Shown here: piece after piece, positions 10,016 through 20,064 of the stretch
How positions within the stretch are numbered: position 1 is the stretch's first letter
Layout of the letters: each line of letters opens with the position of its first letter
Source: Pocillopora verrucosa
Lineage: Eukaryota; Cnidaria; Anthozoa; Scleractinia; Pocilloporidae
Direction: 5' to 3'
Length of the DNA: 64,000 nt
Assembly: GCF_036669915.1 (NCBI RefSeq)
Contig: NC_089315.1
Span: 18,476,010-18,540,009 of the forward strand
Notes under the pieces: model-generated
Databases searched by the model: none
Told to the model about the DNA's origin: nothing
The model's input: only the letters and a program-made list of their open reading frames with translations
Made by a program: the position numbers and the translations under genes

Positions 10016-11420
10016 TATGGTCAAATTCACAGCTGATATAATCAATTTGATAAAGGATACATACGGCGACTACCTGTCATCTCTCTCGCGGAACCCTGCA
10101 CCGCACGTTGGATATGTTTACACGGTGACGGGTTTCCGGTTTTCCGGGATGGGTGCTCCTTTTTCATTCGTTTTTACAGACCGAGAGCCTTACGCAGTCT
10201 AGGCAACCAAAGGTCGGCAGAGCCACAGGGTTGGTATAAAGATGGGCCGACCGCCTTCACAAGGCACGTGACAGTTGCCCAACTAGAGGAACTTTCCCTC
10301 CCATCCCAGAACGCCTCAACAACTTTATAGGATTTTTATAACGAGTATCGTGTCCTTGTTATCTTCCTTATATTACAGCCCTGAGAAATATTTGCTGACA
10401 GCTTCACGAGGCTTAACAACCCTTAACATGATGATTTTAGATATATGAAATTCATATATTTGCACTGCGGTGAAGAAACGAAATTAAGAGATCCTCGCAG
10501 CTGAGAACACTACTGAAACGATTAGTTGAAAATAGGACCTGAAAAAATTCAGGCCCGTACGGGATTTGAACTCATGACCTCTGCGATACCAGCGGTGCAG
10601 TGCTCTACCAACTGAGCTAACAAGCCAACTGGGAGCTGGTCAATGTGTTGGGTCCAAATAAACCATCCAAGTGATGAATGATGACTTTAGGTATATTAAA
10701 TTCATATATTTGCACTGCGGTGAAGAAAAGAAATTAAGAGATCCTCGCAGCTGAGAACACTACTGAAACGAGTAGTTCAAAATAGCAAATAGATTGATTA
10801 CTTGCAGGCCATAAGAAACTCATTTGGAGCGTAAGAAAATCTAATGGTCAGGTTTGAAAGAAAGATTCTCTCCTTGTTTATATCGAATTCTAACGTCAGT
10901 ATAATTTCTCTGTATATCTATTTATGTATTTATTCGTCTATTCATTGTTTTTCAACGTGATTCAATGCAAAATAACTTCTCTAAACCGACTACTGAATAG
11001 GCAGAATAACTTTTAAGATTATACCGTAATGAACACAGTTCTATATAAGTAGTTAGAGAGCACTAAATAGTAATCCAGCGTTTGACCGACACAATACAGA
11101 GAAAATTTTCAATTGAGTGTTATAATCCAAGATTGCTTTGTTTTTGTTCTTCTTCGATCTATAGTTGTTGCAGAAAACTCGACCGATAAGATCAAAATTC
11201 TAAGCAATTCACGACTCAGTCGCTCGCGTTTTCCCGCGCTTGAGGCAATTCGGTGATCTTTACTTTAAGTTCACATTGGCTTTTAAAGTATTTTTCTTTC
11301 TTCTGATTGGAAGTTGTGATTACTTTGGTTCTGGTTTTCAGACACTCAATATCATCGTGTAAACAGGTGTAACAGTACTCTGTCAAACAAAACCTCCTGT
11401 GTTTACATTGTCTGCGCCTC
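10016..11420. repeat. Spacer segment shared with type I spacers
   Basis: The segment aligns with 22400-23590, 44270-45470 and 52435-53635. A tRNA-derived repeat (10431-10790) is extra here. The small plus-strand frame starting MVKFTADIINLIKD (10017) recurs in each copy, but most base changes alter amino acids, so I do not call it a gene. Confidence 0.6.
10431..10790 (-). repeat. tRNA-derived SINE-like repeat with flanking direct repeats
   Basis: The minus strand holds a Pol III box A (TAGCTCAGTTGGTAGAGCA; plus 10601-10619) and box B (GGTCATGAGTTCAAATCCC; plus 10561-10579). The acceptor arm can pair with wobbles (plus 10550-10626), but the anticodon loop is too long for a working tRNA. A 16-base palindrome (CCTGAAAAAATTCAGG) lies just beyond its 3' end. 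A unit of about 100 bases is repeated directly on either side (10431-10530 and 10681-10785). It is a tRNA-derived repeat, not a tRNA gene. Confidence 0.7.
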
Positions 11421-11622
11421 AAAAATTAGGGTTAATTCTTCCATCACACTTACATTAGGACAAATGCTGAAAACAATGTAACTTCAAAAACGAATTTACG
11501 GGAAAAACTAAGACAATAGATCAACTTTAAAAACGTTTAAAGAGACACCAAGTTATTATCTACACAAATTTCCTATTTACGTTTGTTAAGTTTGGGAAAA
11601 AAGAAAAAAGTTCTGGGGTAAT

Positions 11623-11893
11623 TCAAACTCGTGGGCTTCCTTGCTCATTAATTGCGCCGTACCCTGGGGGATTCAATGGCTCCATCAAATCGCTGCTCTC
11701 TCTTTGAATGGTCTTATGGCGACGCCAGCCAATGACCATGACTGCGATCAGCAATCCCGCCAATGCTGTCACGCCGAATGTCATACCAGCCGCGGCCCCG
11801 GCACCCATGGCATCACGGGAACTTTGTTTCGGATCCATACCTATTATCGCAGGACCATCTAGGTTGGATTCGGCTGCGAGTTCAGCGACAGAG
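11623..11893 (-). CDS. MPEG1: MPEG1 copy B, exon 3 (membrane segment and tail)
   Basis: Exon from acceptor GCATCCAG (ending at 11894) to the stop at 11623. It encodes a short luminal linker, the glycine-rich entry GAGAAAGMTFGVTALAGLLI into a single membrane segment, the basic stop-transfer GWRRHK, and a tail ending INEQGSPRV. This matches the end of human MPEG1 (GGAAAGVTVGVT, then a basic stop). The tail reads ESSDLMEPL where D has ESSGLLEPL. It is open and in phase with exon 2, but a LINE lies between most of exon 2 and this exon. It resembles exon 3 of D more than exon 3 of C, E and F. Confidence 0.88.
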
Positions 11894-12573
11894 CTGGATG
11901 CGAAAGAGATAAGAGAAATGGTTTACTAATTCTCTGAGAAGATACAGCTCGTTGAGGTAAAAAGGACAGTCAGTTCAATTGGCTGTGCCAATAAATTTGG
12001 TTCCCTTTTCTATTGATCTGTTATTATTCTGTTGGTTGGTTGGTCAACAAGTTTAGGGACATGGGGGGAGAGTAGGGGGGACGAGGATTTTGGTTGCGTC
12101 ATGATAAAACTTAAATAATCTTTCCGTGAGGCTTTGTAGTATTCCTATGATTCCCCTCCCTTTGTTGGCAGTCAATTTTCTATTTCCCCCCTTCTTAAAC
12201 TCTGCTAGAAACTACTGATCCCCTCGTAGTTTCCTCTTAAAACGCTGTGATCCCCTAAAAATCTTCCAAACCCCCCCCCCCTCCTTTCCCCCCTCCTCTT
12301 TGAACATGGTATGGTATGGTATGGATATAACCAGTAAATAAATATAACCAATGAACCGAACGATCTAACTTTACTAACGGATCGATATTGACGAATTCTA
12401 CTCGAGCTGTAAACTAATGATAACACAGAAGTACCTGCGCAGTCATTCGACTGGCAAACGACCCCTCACTTTACTCTGATGATGGCTTTTACTGTCGCTG
12501 ACGATAAGTTTCAACCCTGTAATATTCTCTTCAGTACCGACTCTGCTCAGAGAATGACATTCCCTTTACTCAC
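11894..12573 (-). other. Intron 2 of MPEG1 copy B
   Basis: This is a 680-base intron with GTGAG donor (12573) and CAG acceptor. It has a G run of 6 (12075-12080), a C run of 6 (12186-12191) and a C run of 11 (12271-12281). These are the short forms of tracts that are much longer in C, E and F. A (GGTAT)n-type stretch lies at 12306-12323. Confidence 0.75.
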
Positions 12574-12599
12574 CTTTTAGTGGCCAAAACCCAGTGTGG
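12574..12599 (-). CDS. MPEG1: MPEG1 copy B, exon 2, 3' remnant beyond the LINE
   Basis: These bases are the last part of exon 2 (encoding HWVLATK-type residues just before the GTGAG donor). They are cut off from the rest of exon 2 by the L2 LINE at 12606-16554. The 6-base string TGAGTT at 12600-12605 recurs at 16555-16560 as the target-site duplication. In copy D the equivalent bases are continuous (38002-38036). Confidence 0.85.
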
Positions 12600-12791
12600 T
12601 GAGTTTAATTTAATTTAATAATAAGTTCTTATATAGCGCATTAAAATTGAACTCTATGCGCTTTACAATTACAAATTAACAAAATTTCGATAAAAATCCT
12701 ATACATGCAATTCGCTACTCTATCTAAACTAATGAATTATTACGTGTTATGCATATGTTTGACAACGTACGATATCAAATAATCTGGTGGC

Positions 12792-15700
12792 TTAATTTTT
12801 GAAAAGATAAGTTTTCAATAAGCGTTTAAAGGAGTCAACAGATTCGGCGTTTTTTATGCATTCAGGTAGTTGGTTCCACAAATACGGTGCTGCGTAGGAG
12901 AATGCTCTTTGCCCATACGTTTTAGTTCGAATTGTTGGGACCTCAAGTAGATTCATATTTGATGAACGGAGGTTTCGTGCTGGAATATATCGACTAAGAA
13001 GTTCAACAAGATAGGTTGGAGCCATGTCATTTAGTGCTTTGTATGTTATCAACAGTATCTTGAATTGAATTCGTTTTGTGACCGGGAGCCAATGAAGTTT
13101 CCTAAGTATAGGTGTTATACTGTCTCTTGATTTGGCACCGACTAACAAGCGGGCAGCTGTGTTTTGGATCCGTTGGAATTTTTCGATGTCACAAATCGGT
13201 AGACCGTACAATAGGCTATTACAATAATCAAGTCTCGATGAGATAAAGGCGTGTATCAATCTTTCATTTTGCTGCGTCGAGAGGTATTTACGAACGCGAC
13301 CAATATTTCTGATTGCTAGAGACGACGATTTACAGATGGAATTTATATGCGAGCGTAAGTTCATCACAGAATCAAGCATGACGCCTAGGTCTCGGATAGT
13401 ATTAGATAAATTAATGATATCATCTCCAATATTGATATTACAGAAAGGAGGATTTTTTGAGAAGCGTGAGAGGAAATGAATGATTTCTGTTTTTGAAGGG
13501 TTGCACTGCAATCTGTTTTTCTTGGCCCACTCCATGATTGCATTAACACATGATTTCAATCTTTCCATGCCTAGCATTCTGTCAGAGGAGTTTATCTTTA
13601 TGTAAAGTTGCGAATCATCGGCATATATCATACAGTTTAGGCCATGTTCAGCAACAATGTCTTCTGTAGGCGAGGTATACATTAGAAAGAGTAGTGGACC
13701 AAGTACTGATCCCTGGGGTACGCCGTAGGAGATATGTCGAGGCTTAGAGATGGAGTGTTTGATCTTCACTGACTGAACACGATGTTCTAGGTATGATTTG
13801 AACCATTTTAGTGCGATACCTCTAAGTCCGAAACGTTTCTCCATTCTTTCAAGTAATATGTTATGGTCGATCGTGTCGAACGCAGCGGAAAGGTCTAGCA
13901 AAACAAGTACTACTTCTTCTTTTTGATCTACAGCTCTTAGGATGTCATTTGAGACTTTTATTAAAGCAGTTTCAGTGGAGTAGTATTTGCGGTATGCTGA
14001 CTGCATCGCTGGAAATAACTGGTTCTCGGCCATAAATCTGTATATTTGATTTGCGACCACCCTTTCGATTGTTTTTGAGAGAAAAGATAGATTTGCAATC
14101 GGTCTGTAATTTGAGAGACAGTTCGGGTCCAATGAAGGCTTCTTTAAAGATGGACATACCAGGGATTGTTTTAACTGATCAGGAAATTCTCCGTTAGCCA
14201 TGGAGGCGTTGATAATCTTGGTTATAATTGGCGTCAAGTGTGGAATTGACTTTAGAATTCGTGTTGGAATGGGATCCAGTTGACAAGACTTAGTTGGAGA
14301 TTGAACAATAAGTTTGTGAACAATATCAGCAGATACAGGTTGAAAAGTTTGGAACGACGAGGTGACTGGATAATTGACGTTGATGTCGGGTGCTTGGGCA
14401 GTATGGGAGTCCAAATCCGATCTTATTTTCTCAATTTTTTTGATAAAAAAATCGTTGAACGTTTCGGTCAATGTATCCAATGAATCATTATTAGGGAGTG
14501 CAGCAATGTTCTTCGATAAGAATAGGCGAGATACCATCTTGAATAGTTGTGATTGGTCAGAGGAGCTGATCAGAGTCCGATAATAGTTTGTCTTTGTCGC
14601 TGTTAGAAGATCATTGTAGTGTTTGCAGGAATCAATAAATATTTCTTGGTGAATTTGAAGACCAGATGAAATATATCTTCTTTCATGACGACGTTTGTCT
14701 TGTTTAGCCTTACGAAGTTCATCAGTATACCAAGGAGAATGCGGTCGCAGAGTGACCCATCTCTCGCTCACAGGAGCATGTTGATCAAAGATAGACGAGA
14801 GATTAGTATTATATTGTGTAGTCAGCTCAGTTACACAAGACTGTGGATTAGTAATGAGATTAGATTCTTCGATGTCTTTGATCATACTAGCTAAATCGAG
14901 CCTTTTGGTGTTTCTGTGTTTAACATGTAGTGTAGAAGGTTTCGGTTTTGTACATTTCACCTTACAAGTAACCAAATTATGATCTGAAATATTGTCGGCT
15001 GATAGAATGCGAACATCCGTTATAACATTATTCTCTTCACGAGATAATATCAAGTCCAATGTGTGGCCCAGGCGATGAGTGGATCCAGATACATTTTGAA
15101 TTAGATCAGTGGACTCAAGGAGATTAAGAAAGGAGGCAGCTTCAGGATTTGATAGATCATCAACATGGTAGTTAAAATCACCGGCAATTATAATGGGCTG
15201 CCTTGATAATGTAAGTTCTTCAAGAAAAGATGAGAATTCTTGCAAAAAGCTATTTCTAGTGTTGTTCTTTTTGCACAGAGGAGGGCGATAGAGAACAATT
15301 AAACGGAATGTCTCACTTTTGTTGGATATGCTCACATCTAAGTACTCAAATGAGCTTGTGTTCATGATGGAATTTTGCAGTACGGTATAACCATCTCGTA
15401 TCAACAAAGCGACTCCGCCGCCCTTACGATTCCTTCTTGGTATGTGGTGGAGTTTAAAATGCGGAAGAATGTTGTTGATGTCAGTAATAACATGGTTGTC
15501 ATCCTCGGTTCCTTTAAGCCAAGTCTCTGTTATGGCCAGGATGTCTAAATGGTGGGAGATGACCAAATCGCATAAATGAGTTGATTTTTTAACAATCGAA
15601 CGCACATTGAGGAGAGCAAAATTACTGGTGGATTTGGTTCTCGGTAGATGGCCAACGCGTGTGATAGAGATGACATTGTTGATGTTTCTTGAGTAAATTT

Positions 15701-16394
15701 TCTTTGATGGTCGTCGATGCGTAGAAACAATGGTTGGAATGTAACAACATTGAGAATCTTCGTTTTGAATAATTAAATCTTCCATCGGTTGAGAAATTGC
15801 TCCGAAGTCAAATTGTGACAATAAGAAACCCATTTCAGGACCAGGGTTAGAAGCAATGGTTCTCGGTAGATGGCCAACGCGTGTGATAGAGATGATATTG
15901 TTGATGTTTCTTGAGTAAATTTTCTTTGATGGTCGTCGATGCGTAGAAACAATGGTTGGAATGTAATAACATTGAGAATCTTCGTTTTGAATAATTAAAT
16001 CTTCCTTCGGTTGAGAAATTGCTCCAAAGTCAAATTGTGACGACAAGAAACCCATTTCAGGACCAGGGTTAGAAGCAACGTCACCAGCCAAAGTAAGACG
16101 AGCTTGGTTGAAGGTGGTAGTTGAGTTAGCGTAGTATTTGACTTTGGATGTGTTGTAACCTTTAGGTCGTAGACAAACAAAGCGAGGCCGATTAGTTGTT
16201 GAATAACGAGGTAGTAATACAGCAGAAATCCACTTGTTAGGATACAAACAATGATTCTTGCAAATATAATCCAAAGAGGAAATGTTTAGGCAATCCATAT
16301 GTCGTTTTTCAATTGAAATAATATAAAGAACTGTGAAAAAAATAAAGAAAATCAAGCAGCGATATGAAGCACGTCCGTTACCCATAATTACCAT
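12792..16394 (-). CDS. L2-type LINE ORF: 2A-like leader, endonuclease, reverse transcriptase
   Basis: 1200 residues, no stops. Residues 13-28 are a hydrophobic, signal-anchor-like segment (CLIFFIFFTVLYIISI). Residues 104-112 are GDVASNPGP, a 2A-like ribosome-skipping motif. A 74-residue unit then repeats in tandem, so a second NPGP falls near residue 183 without the GDV. Residues 258-480 are an AP-type endonuclease (ITETW, GDFN at 405, SDHN at 470). Residues 700-965 are the reverse transcriptase, with LLDLSAAFDTIDH, GVPQGSVLGP at 891 and the catalytic YADD at 924-927. The C-terminus has the L2/CR1 block LHWLPVTKRIQFK and AYLWNQLPE-like residues. Function: target-primed reverse transcription of its own RNA. 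The clade call (L2) rests on motif wording, not a tree. Confidence 0.9.
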   Translation of the reverse strand: MVIMGNGRASYRCLIFFIFFTVLYIISIEKRHMDCLNISSLDYICKNHCLYPNKWISAVLLPRYSTTNRPRFVCLRPKGYNTSKVKYYANSTTTFNQARLTLAGDVASNPGPEMGFLSSQFDFGAISQPKEDLIIQNEDSQCYYIPTIVSTHRRPSKKIYSRNINNIISITRVGHLPRTIASNPGPEMGFLLSQFDFGAISQPMEDLIIQNEDSQCCYIPTIVSTHRRPSKKIYSRNINNVISITRVGHLPRTKSTSNFALLNVRSIVKKSTHLCDLVISHHLDILAITETWLKGTEDDNHVITDINNILPHFKLHHIPRRNRKGGGVALLIRDGYTVLQNSIMNTSSFEYLDVSISNKSETFRLIVLYRPPLCKKNNTRNSFLQEFSSFLEELTLSRQPIIIAGDFNYHVDDLSNPEAASFLNLLESTDLIQNVSGSTHRLGHTLDLILSREENNVITDVRILSADNISDHNLVTCKVKCTKPKPSTLHVKHRNTKRLDLASMIKDIEESNLITNPQSCVTELTTQYNTNLSSIFDQHAPVSERWVTLRPHSPWYTDELRKAKQDKRRHERRYISSGLQIHQEIFIDSCKHYNDLLTATKTNYYRTLISSSDQSQLFKMVSRLFLSKNIAALPNNDSLDTLTETFNDFFIKKIEKIRSDLDSHTAQAPDINVNYPVTSSFQTFQPVSADIVHKLIVQSPTKSCQLDPIPTRILKSIPHLTPIITKIINASMANGEFPDQLKQSLVCPSLKKPSLDPNCLSNYRPIANLSFLSKTIERVVANQIYRFMAENQLFPAMQSAYRKYYSTETALIKVSNDILRAVDQKEEVVLVLLDLSAAFDTIDHNILLERMEKRFGLRGIALKWFKSYLEHRVQSVKIKHSISKPRHISYGVPQGSVLGPLLFLMYTSPTEDIVAEHGLNCMIYADDSQLYIKINSSDRMLGMERLKSCVNAIMEWAKKNRLQCNPSKTEIIHFLSRFSKNPPFCNINIGDDIINLSNTIRDLGVMLDSVMNLRSHINSICKSSSLAIRNIGRVRKYLSTQQNERLIHAFISSRLDYCNSLLYGLPICDIEKFQRIQNTAARLLVGAKSRDSITPILRKLHWLPVTKRIQFKILLITYKALNDMAPTYLVELLSRYIPARNLRSSNMNLLEVPTIRTKTYGQRAFSYAAPYLWNQLPECIKNAESVDSFKRLLKTYLFKN
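15636..16078. repeat. Two tandem 222-bp units inside the LINE ORF
   Basis: Units 15636-15857 and 15858-16078 are nearly identical and 222 bases (74 codons) long, so the frame is kept. They cover the second half of the 2A-like motif and the linker to the endonuclease. Confidence 0.93.
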
Positions 16395-16554
16395 ATGCTG
16401 AATGCCTTGTATGCCTTGTATGCCAAGTATGCCAGTGTCTTAGTTGAAAAACGCACACTCGTAGTAAGAAGCAAAATCTGAAATCTGAAAGCAAACTGCA
16501 TATATCCTATGTAAGTGAGACTGAAGAACAAAACTCTAATGGATGCAAACTGCT

Positions 16555-16823
16555 TGAGTTGGATCGCTTAAACCAAATATGTCCGGTGTCATTGTTAACC
16601 ACAAGCAAGGGAACGGTGTATTTGTAAATTTTGGGCGCATTCGAGTAGGGAGGTCTTTTGATGATGGGAAATCCCTGGCTGTTGAATATATTGGACTTCA
16701 CGCAGAAGCTTATTTCACAATTTTCTTCAATGGCTCCCAAATGTTGAGAATATCCTATTGGACAGGTTTCAGGCCATACAGACGGACTAGACTGTTTCAC
16801 AAACAACTCCAAGCCTGAGTGAC
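16555..16823 (-). CDS. MPEG1: MPEG1 copy B, exon 2, 5' part
   Basis: Exon 2 begins after TTTGCAG (acceptor ending at 16824) and reads GHSGLELFVKQSSPSVWP, then TCPIGYSQHLGAIEENCEI, SFCVKSNIFNSQGF and NDTGHIWFKRSNS. This is the MPEG1 segment corresponding to CPGGFSQH and YCVKSGLF in the human protein, in the last part of the luminal region. It is open up to the point where the L2 LINE enters. Read through into the LINE, the frame adds about 15 residues and stops at 16507, before any membrane segment. If the LINE is not spliced out, copy B would make a protein without its anchor. Confidence 0.88.
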
Positions 16824-17782
16824 CTGCAAAGTAGCAAAAGACAAAACGGATAAGCAAACGAATGAAGGAAGATTTAATCACTGTCTCAAACTGTCTCGTT
16901 ATGTTCGATAATAGAAAACACAGTTCTAATTCAGATATGAGCGAGATTAACTGGGATGGTGGAACGCGAATGGTAAGGTCTCAAGGTATTGGTTTGGCCT
17001 CCCCGCAGCAGGGGCGGAGATGAATGACAATGGCTAAGTCGTGTTCAGGCTTTGCAGCGAAAAAGAGAGAACCCGAGATAGATGTTGGCTTTGTTCCTCG
17101 ATCGTTCGCTTAAGCGCCTGATAAAGAAATTTCGTGTAAAATCTCTTTCATTATTATCTTATCAAGGTGTATCGCTAGATGCCAACAAGCGTTTCCCATA
17201 TGTAGCGGATTCTGAGTGTCAACATCTACTACCTATGTTGCTTTATTTCTTTACGGACAGTTTGCCAAATTGAAACCAGAAAGTCGAGCTCCACTTTCAT
17301 TTGGCAGTTAAATGCTCTATGCCACTAAAGCTTTATAAAGTTGCTTTCAGATAAAATTGCAACAAAATGATATATTGAGAGATCCCGGGCCTCAGATAGC
17401 ACAACTATTCCAAAATCGTAACCACGAGAAAATAAGAATCGAATGCACCTGCTGATCTTAAAACAATCAGGCAATTTTAGTTTTAAGAATTTCTAGCAAT
17501 CAAGGCAAAAAAAAGGAAGAAAATGAAACCATTAAGCTTAAGGGTCTATTTCAATGTAACCCTTCAACCTCTAACAATGATAAGTATCTAATTTCTCTTC
17601 ACAGTCTCAATCCTTATTCAAACACCAAGGTCACGAATAGAAAAGAAATAATCATTTATCAAAGAACCTCTTGACCGATAAATAATTTCTCTTAGTCGTT
17701 AACATAGGAAATGTCTCGGAGAGAGAAGGGAAAATATGCCTACCAATGTAAGGGTGTAAAAAGGGAAAAGAAGGAGACATAC
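16824..17782 (-). other. Intron 1 of MPEG1 copy B
   Basis: A 959-base intron, closely matched by intron 1 of copy E (46946-47909). No further feature is recognised. Confidence 0.75.
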
Positions 17783-19451
17783 CGTTTGATCCTTTAGCAC
17801 CGTCCGCTGCTTTCTTTGCAGCCAGAGGATTACCAGTATTACAACTGAAGAAGCCACCAAAAGGGACCGACTGCGGGAGGCCTAGCTCGTAGTCATCGCT
17901 CACACAAACTTGCATGGTGGCTCCGAAGCGTAAGGCGTAAAACTTCATTGGACAGCTGTGATGTTGTGTGACTGGGTTCTTTAACACATTGCTGTAGAGT
18001 CCCCCAAAGAGATACCCTGTATTACGAGGTACCGAACCCTTCGCAACACACCAGTAGGTGTCGTAGCTGGCGAATCCGCAATAGCTGTCGCAGCTTTTAA
18101 AAATCCACCATCCGTGGCACTCAGTATAGCAGCTATCGGGTGTGCGACCTTGATGTACCATGACTGGTTCATAACCACTACTACAAGAGTAGTCGGCCGT
18201 GAGAGGGTTCTTCTGGAGAAAGGACCCACAAGGATTACTGGATGGAGAGCCCTCACATTGACACGTTTGATAAACGCCCCCAAAGGTGTAGTTATTGGTT
18301 GGGCTCTCGCAAGATCCATCGTCGAGGTTGGCCTGAAAGCTGAAGTTCGGAGAGTCCACTTTGGTGCAACCTTTAATGGTATTGTGCTTATAGTACTGCT
18401 TAATGGCTTTTTGGACAACGTTGGTTAATTTGAAGACCAGTTCTTCGGACAGTTCTGGTACACTTCCGGGTGTAATTGCAAAATGAAGAGGGTCACCTGA
18501 CCGATCAATTGCAACCAGTTCGTCCAATAGTTGGTCTTCCCATTTATTGATGGTAAAATTCACCCTGAATGGAGGTCCTCCAAATGTATATACTGTGGAA
18601 TAAGCGATGTTTTGTTTGTATTCATCCAAGACTTTTTTGTCAGTTGTCTGAGTATAGCTAGCACTGGCTCCAAACACCCCGAAAAAAGATGCACTCGCGG
18701 CTGCTGTGATCTTACTTTTATCTTCACTGAAGTCAGCTACGAATTTCTTTGTCAAGTGATCCACTTTAGCCAGGGCTGCTCCGGCCTTGACGCTTGAAAC
18801 ATAATGCGTTCCGAAATCTCGAACCAATACTTGCGCGAGAAAATTTGCATAAGCAGTATTGTTATGGTGTAAGTGAGAAGCGATCTCGAGCAAACGCGAC
18901 TTGAACGTTGCCTGTAGAGGGGCATCGGGCTGGAGTTTCGCCGTGTATAAAACATGGCGTAGTTGTGCTCGAGTGGTTACAGTCTTATCTTCCACTTGAT
19001 GTTTCTTCACTGATTCGAACTCAGAAGAAAACGAACCACTTACGCTTCCAAAACCAAATTTTCCTTCAGCATTGATAGACTTCGTTGTGGTGGACGAATA
19101 GTTGTGCCAGTGATCGTACATTTCAGCAAATACATGCACTTTGCTCTCCTTGATAGGATACAGGATCACATCATCGGGAATGAGATACTTGCCGTCGTCT
19201 GAAGTCTTGCACTTGGAGTAATTCATCACTGAAACAGCGCCCATATGAACATTTCTTAGGTTGTCCCAGCCGCTTCCCGGAAGAACCTCGAAGCGATAAA
19301 CTCCGTTTGTAAGAGGACAGTTTCGTGGATCGCCAACTGGAAATCGTGGTAAGGGATTATTTTCAGCGTAAGCAAGATCGGATCCAAGAAAGACCAAAGA
19401 AACTTGAAAGAATCCAAACGCTCGGTAAAACCCAGCCGATAGCGCCATCAT
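17783..19451 (-). CDS. MPEG1: MPEG1 copy B, exon 1
   Basis: Open exon of 556 codons plus one base, from ATG-ATG at 19451 to the GTATGT donor at 17782. It has the signal peptide ending AYA-ENN, the EVLPGSGWDNLRNV block, the MACPF signature RDFGTHYVSSV, and the P2 region with FGGVYQTCQC and VPFGGFFSC. It is marked by LTNVVQKAIKQYY and FQ-to-LP (ELGLPQS) changes shared with copy E. Compared with A and D it lacks the two residues AS in the INAE(AS)GKFGFG stretch. Membrane-attack proteins of this family assemble rings on bacterial membranes inside acidified phagosomes. The product here depends on how exon 2, holding a LINE, is processed. Confidence 0.92.
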
Positions 19452-19868
19452 AAATCTGATTAGAAACGAAAGTATGTATGACTGTCACGTGATTCAAGAG
19501 AGATTCGGTTTAGAATCAATATTTACTTCTGTTCCATCCCTTACAGGCACGTTCAAGGCTCATGAACAAACATCGAGTCTTACAAGTAAAAATAATCACA
19601 CAAATGAAACCTGAACGTTTACGTAGCACACTCTATGTTCCTCCTTGTAAGTCGTTGTTTCCCTTCATTCAGTTATTCCACTGGCAAATAATTTTGCAAA
19701 GAGAAAAAAATCAGGCGTTTATCGTGTTGAGTTGGTTTCAATTATGCGTCTCGGGAAACTAAAACATGGAAAATTTTTTAATTGAACACGAATAATTAAG
19801 ATCGTTTTCATCTTGGCAGGTGTGCTATTTGTCCAACATCTACGTGCGTCAAAACAATCTGCAAATAG

Positions 19869-20064
19869 CATAACTTAGCCTCTTTCGTCATGCAACGAGC
19901 GTGGAACAGAGCAATAAACCTGAGTCTATATTGAGAATGTTTTACAAGCTACTGAGAACCGCTATGGTAACGTTACTAATTACTAAGCTTATACGCGTCA
20001 CGTGTCCTGCATACTGCTAGGATCAGCGATGTTGAGAGCATTGTGCGAGTGAACAGAATGAGGG
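19869..20064 (-). promoter_or_regulatory. Conserved block upstream of MPEG1 copy B
   Basis: Includes CACGTG at 19999-20004, a minus-strand CGCGTATAAGCT and the palindrome GTAACGTTAC. It is kept in copies C to F and looser in A. A candidate promoter or non-coding first exon. Confidence 0.35.

Larger units (their letters stand above)
12606..16554 (-). mobile_element. Apparently full-length L2-type LINE inside MPEG1 copy B exon 2
   Basis: A 3.95-kb non-LTR element lies on the minus strand, flanked by TGAGTT (12600-12605 and 16555-16560). Its 3' end has the L2-style string GCGCTATATAAGAACTTATTA followed by an (AAATT)n tail. Its 5' region (about 160 bases before the ORF) has short GCATACAAG repeats. 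One uninterrupted ORF of 1200 codons fills most of it. The clean ends, intact ORF and undisturbed flanks point to a young insertion. The same-strand orientation means it would be transcribed within MPEG1 B. Confidence 0.9.

Noticed and set aside
10017-10202. Recurring 60-codon frame MVKFTxxIxNLIKDTYGDYL (also 22410, 44279, 52442)
   Set aside because: Most differences between copies change the amino acid, the frame lies in a duplicated spacer, and no homology is recognised.
12792-16394. The 1200-codon ORF as a host gene
   Set aside because: The endonuclease plus reverse transcriptase layout, target-site duplication and tail make it a LINE.
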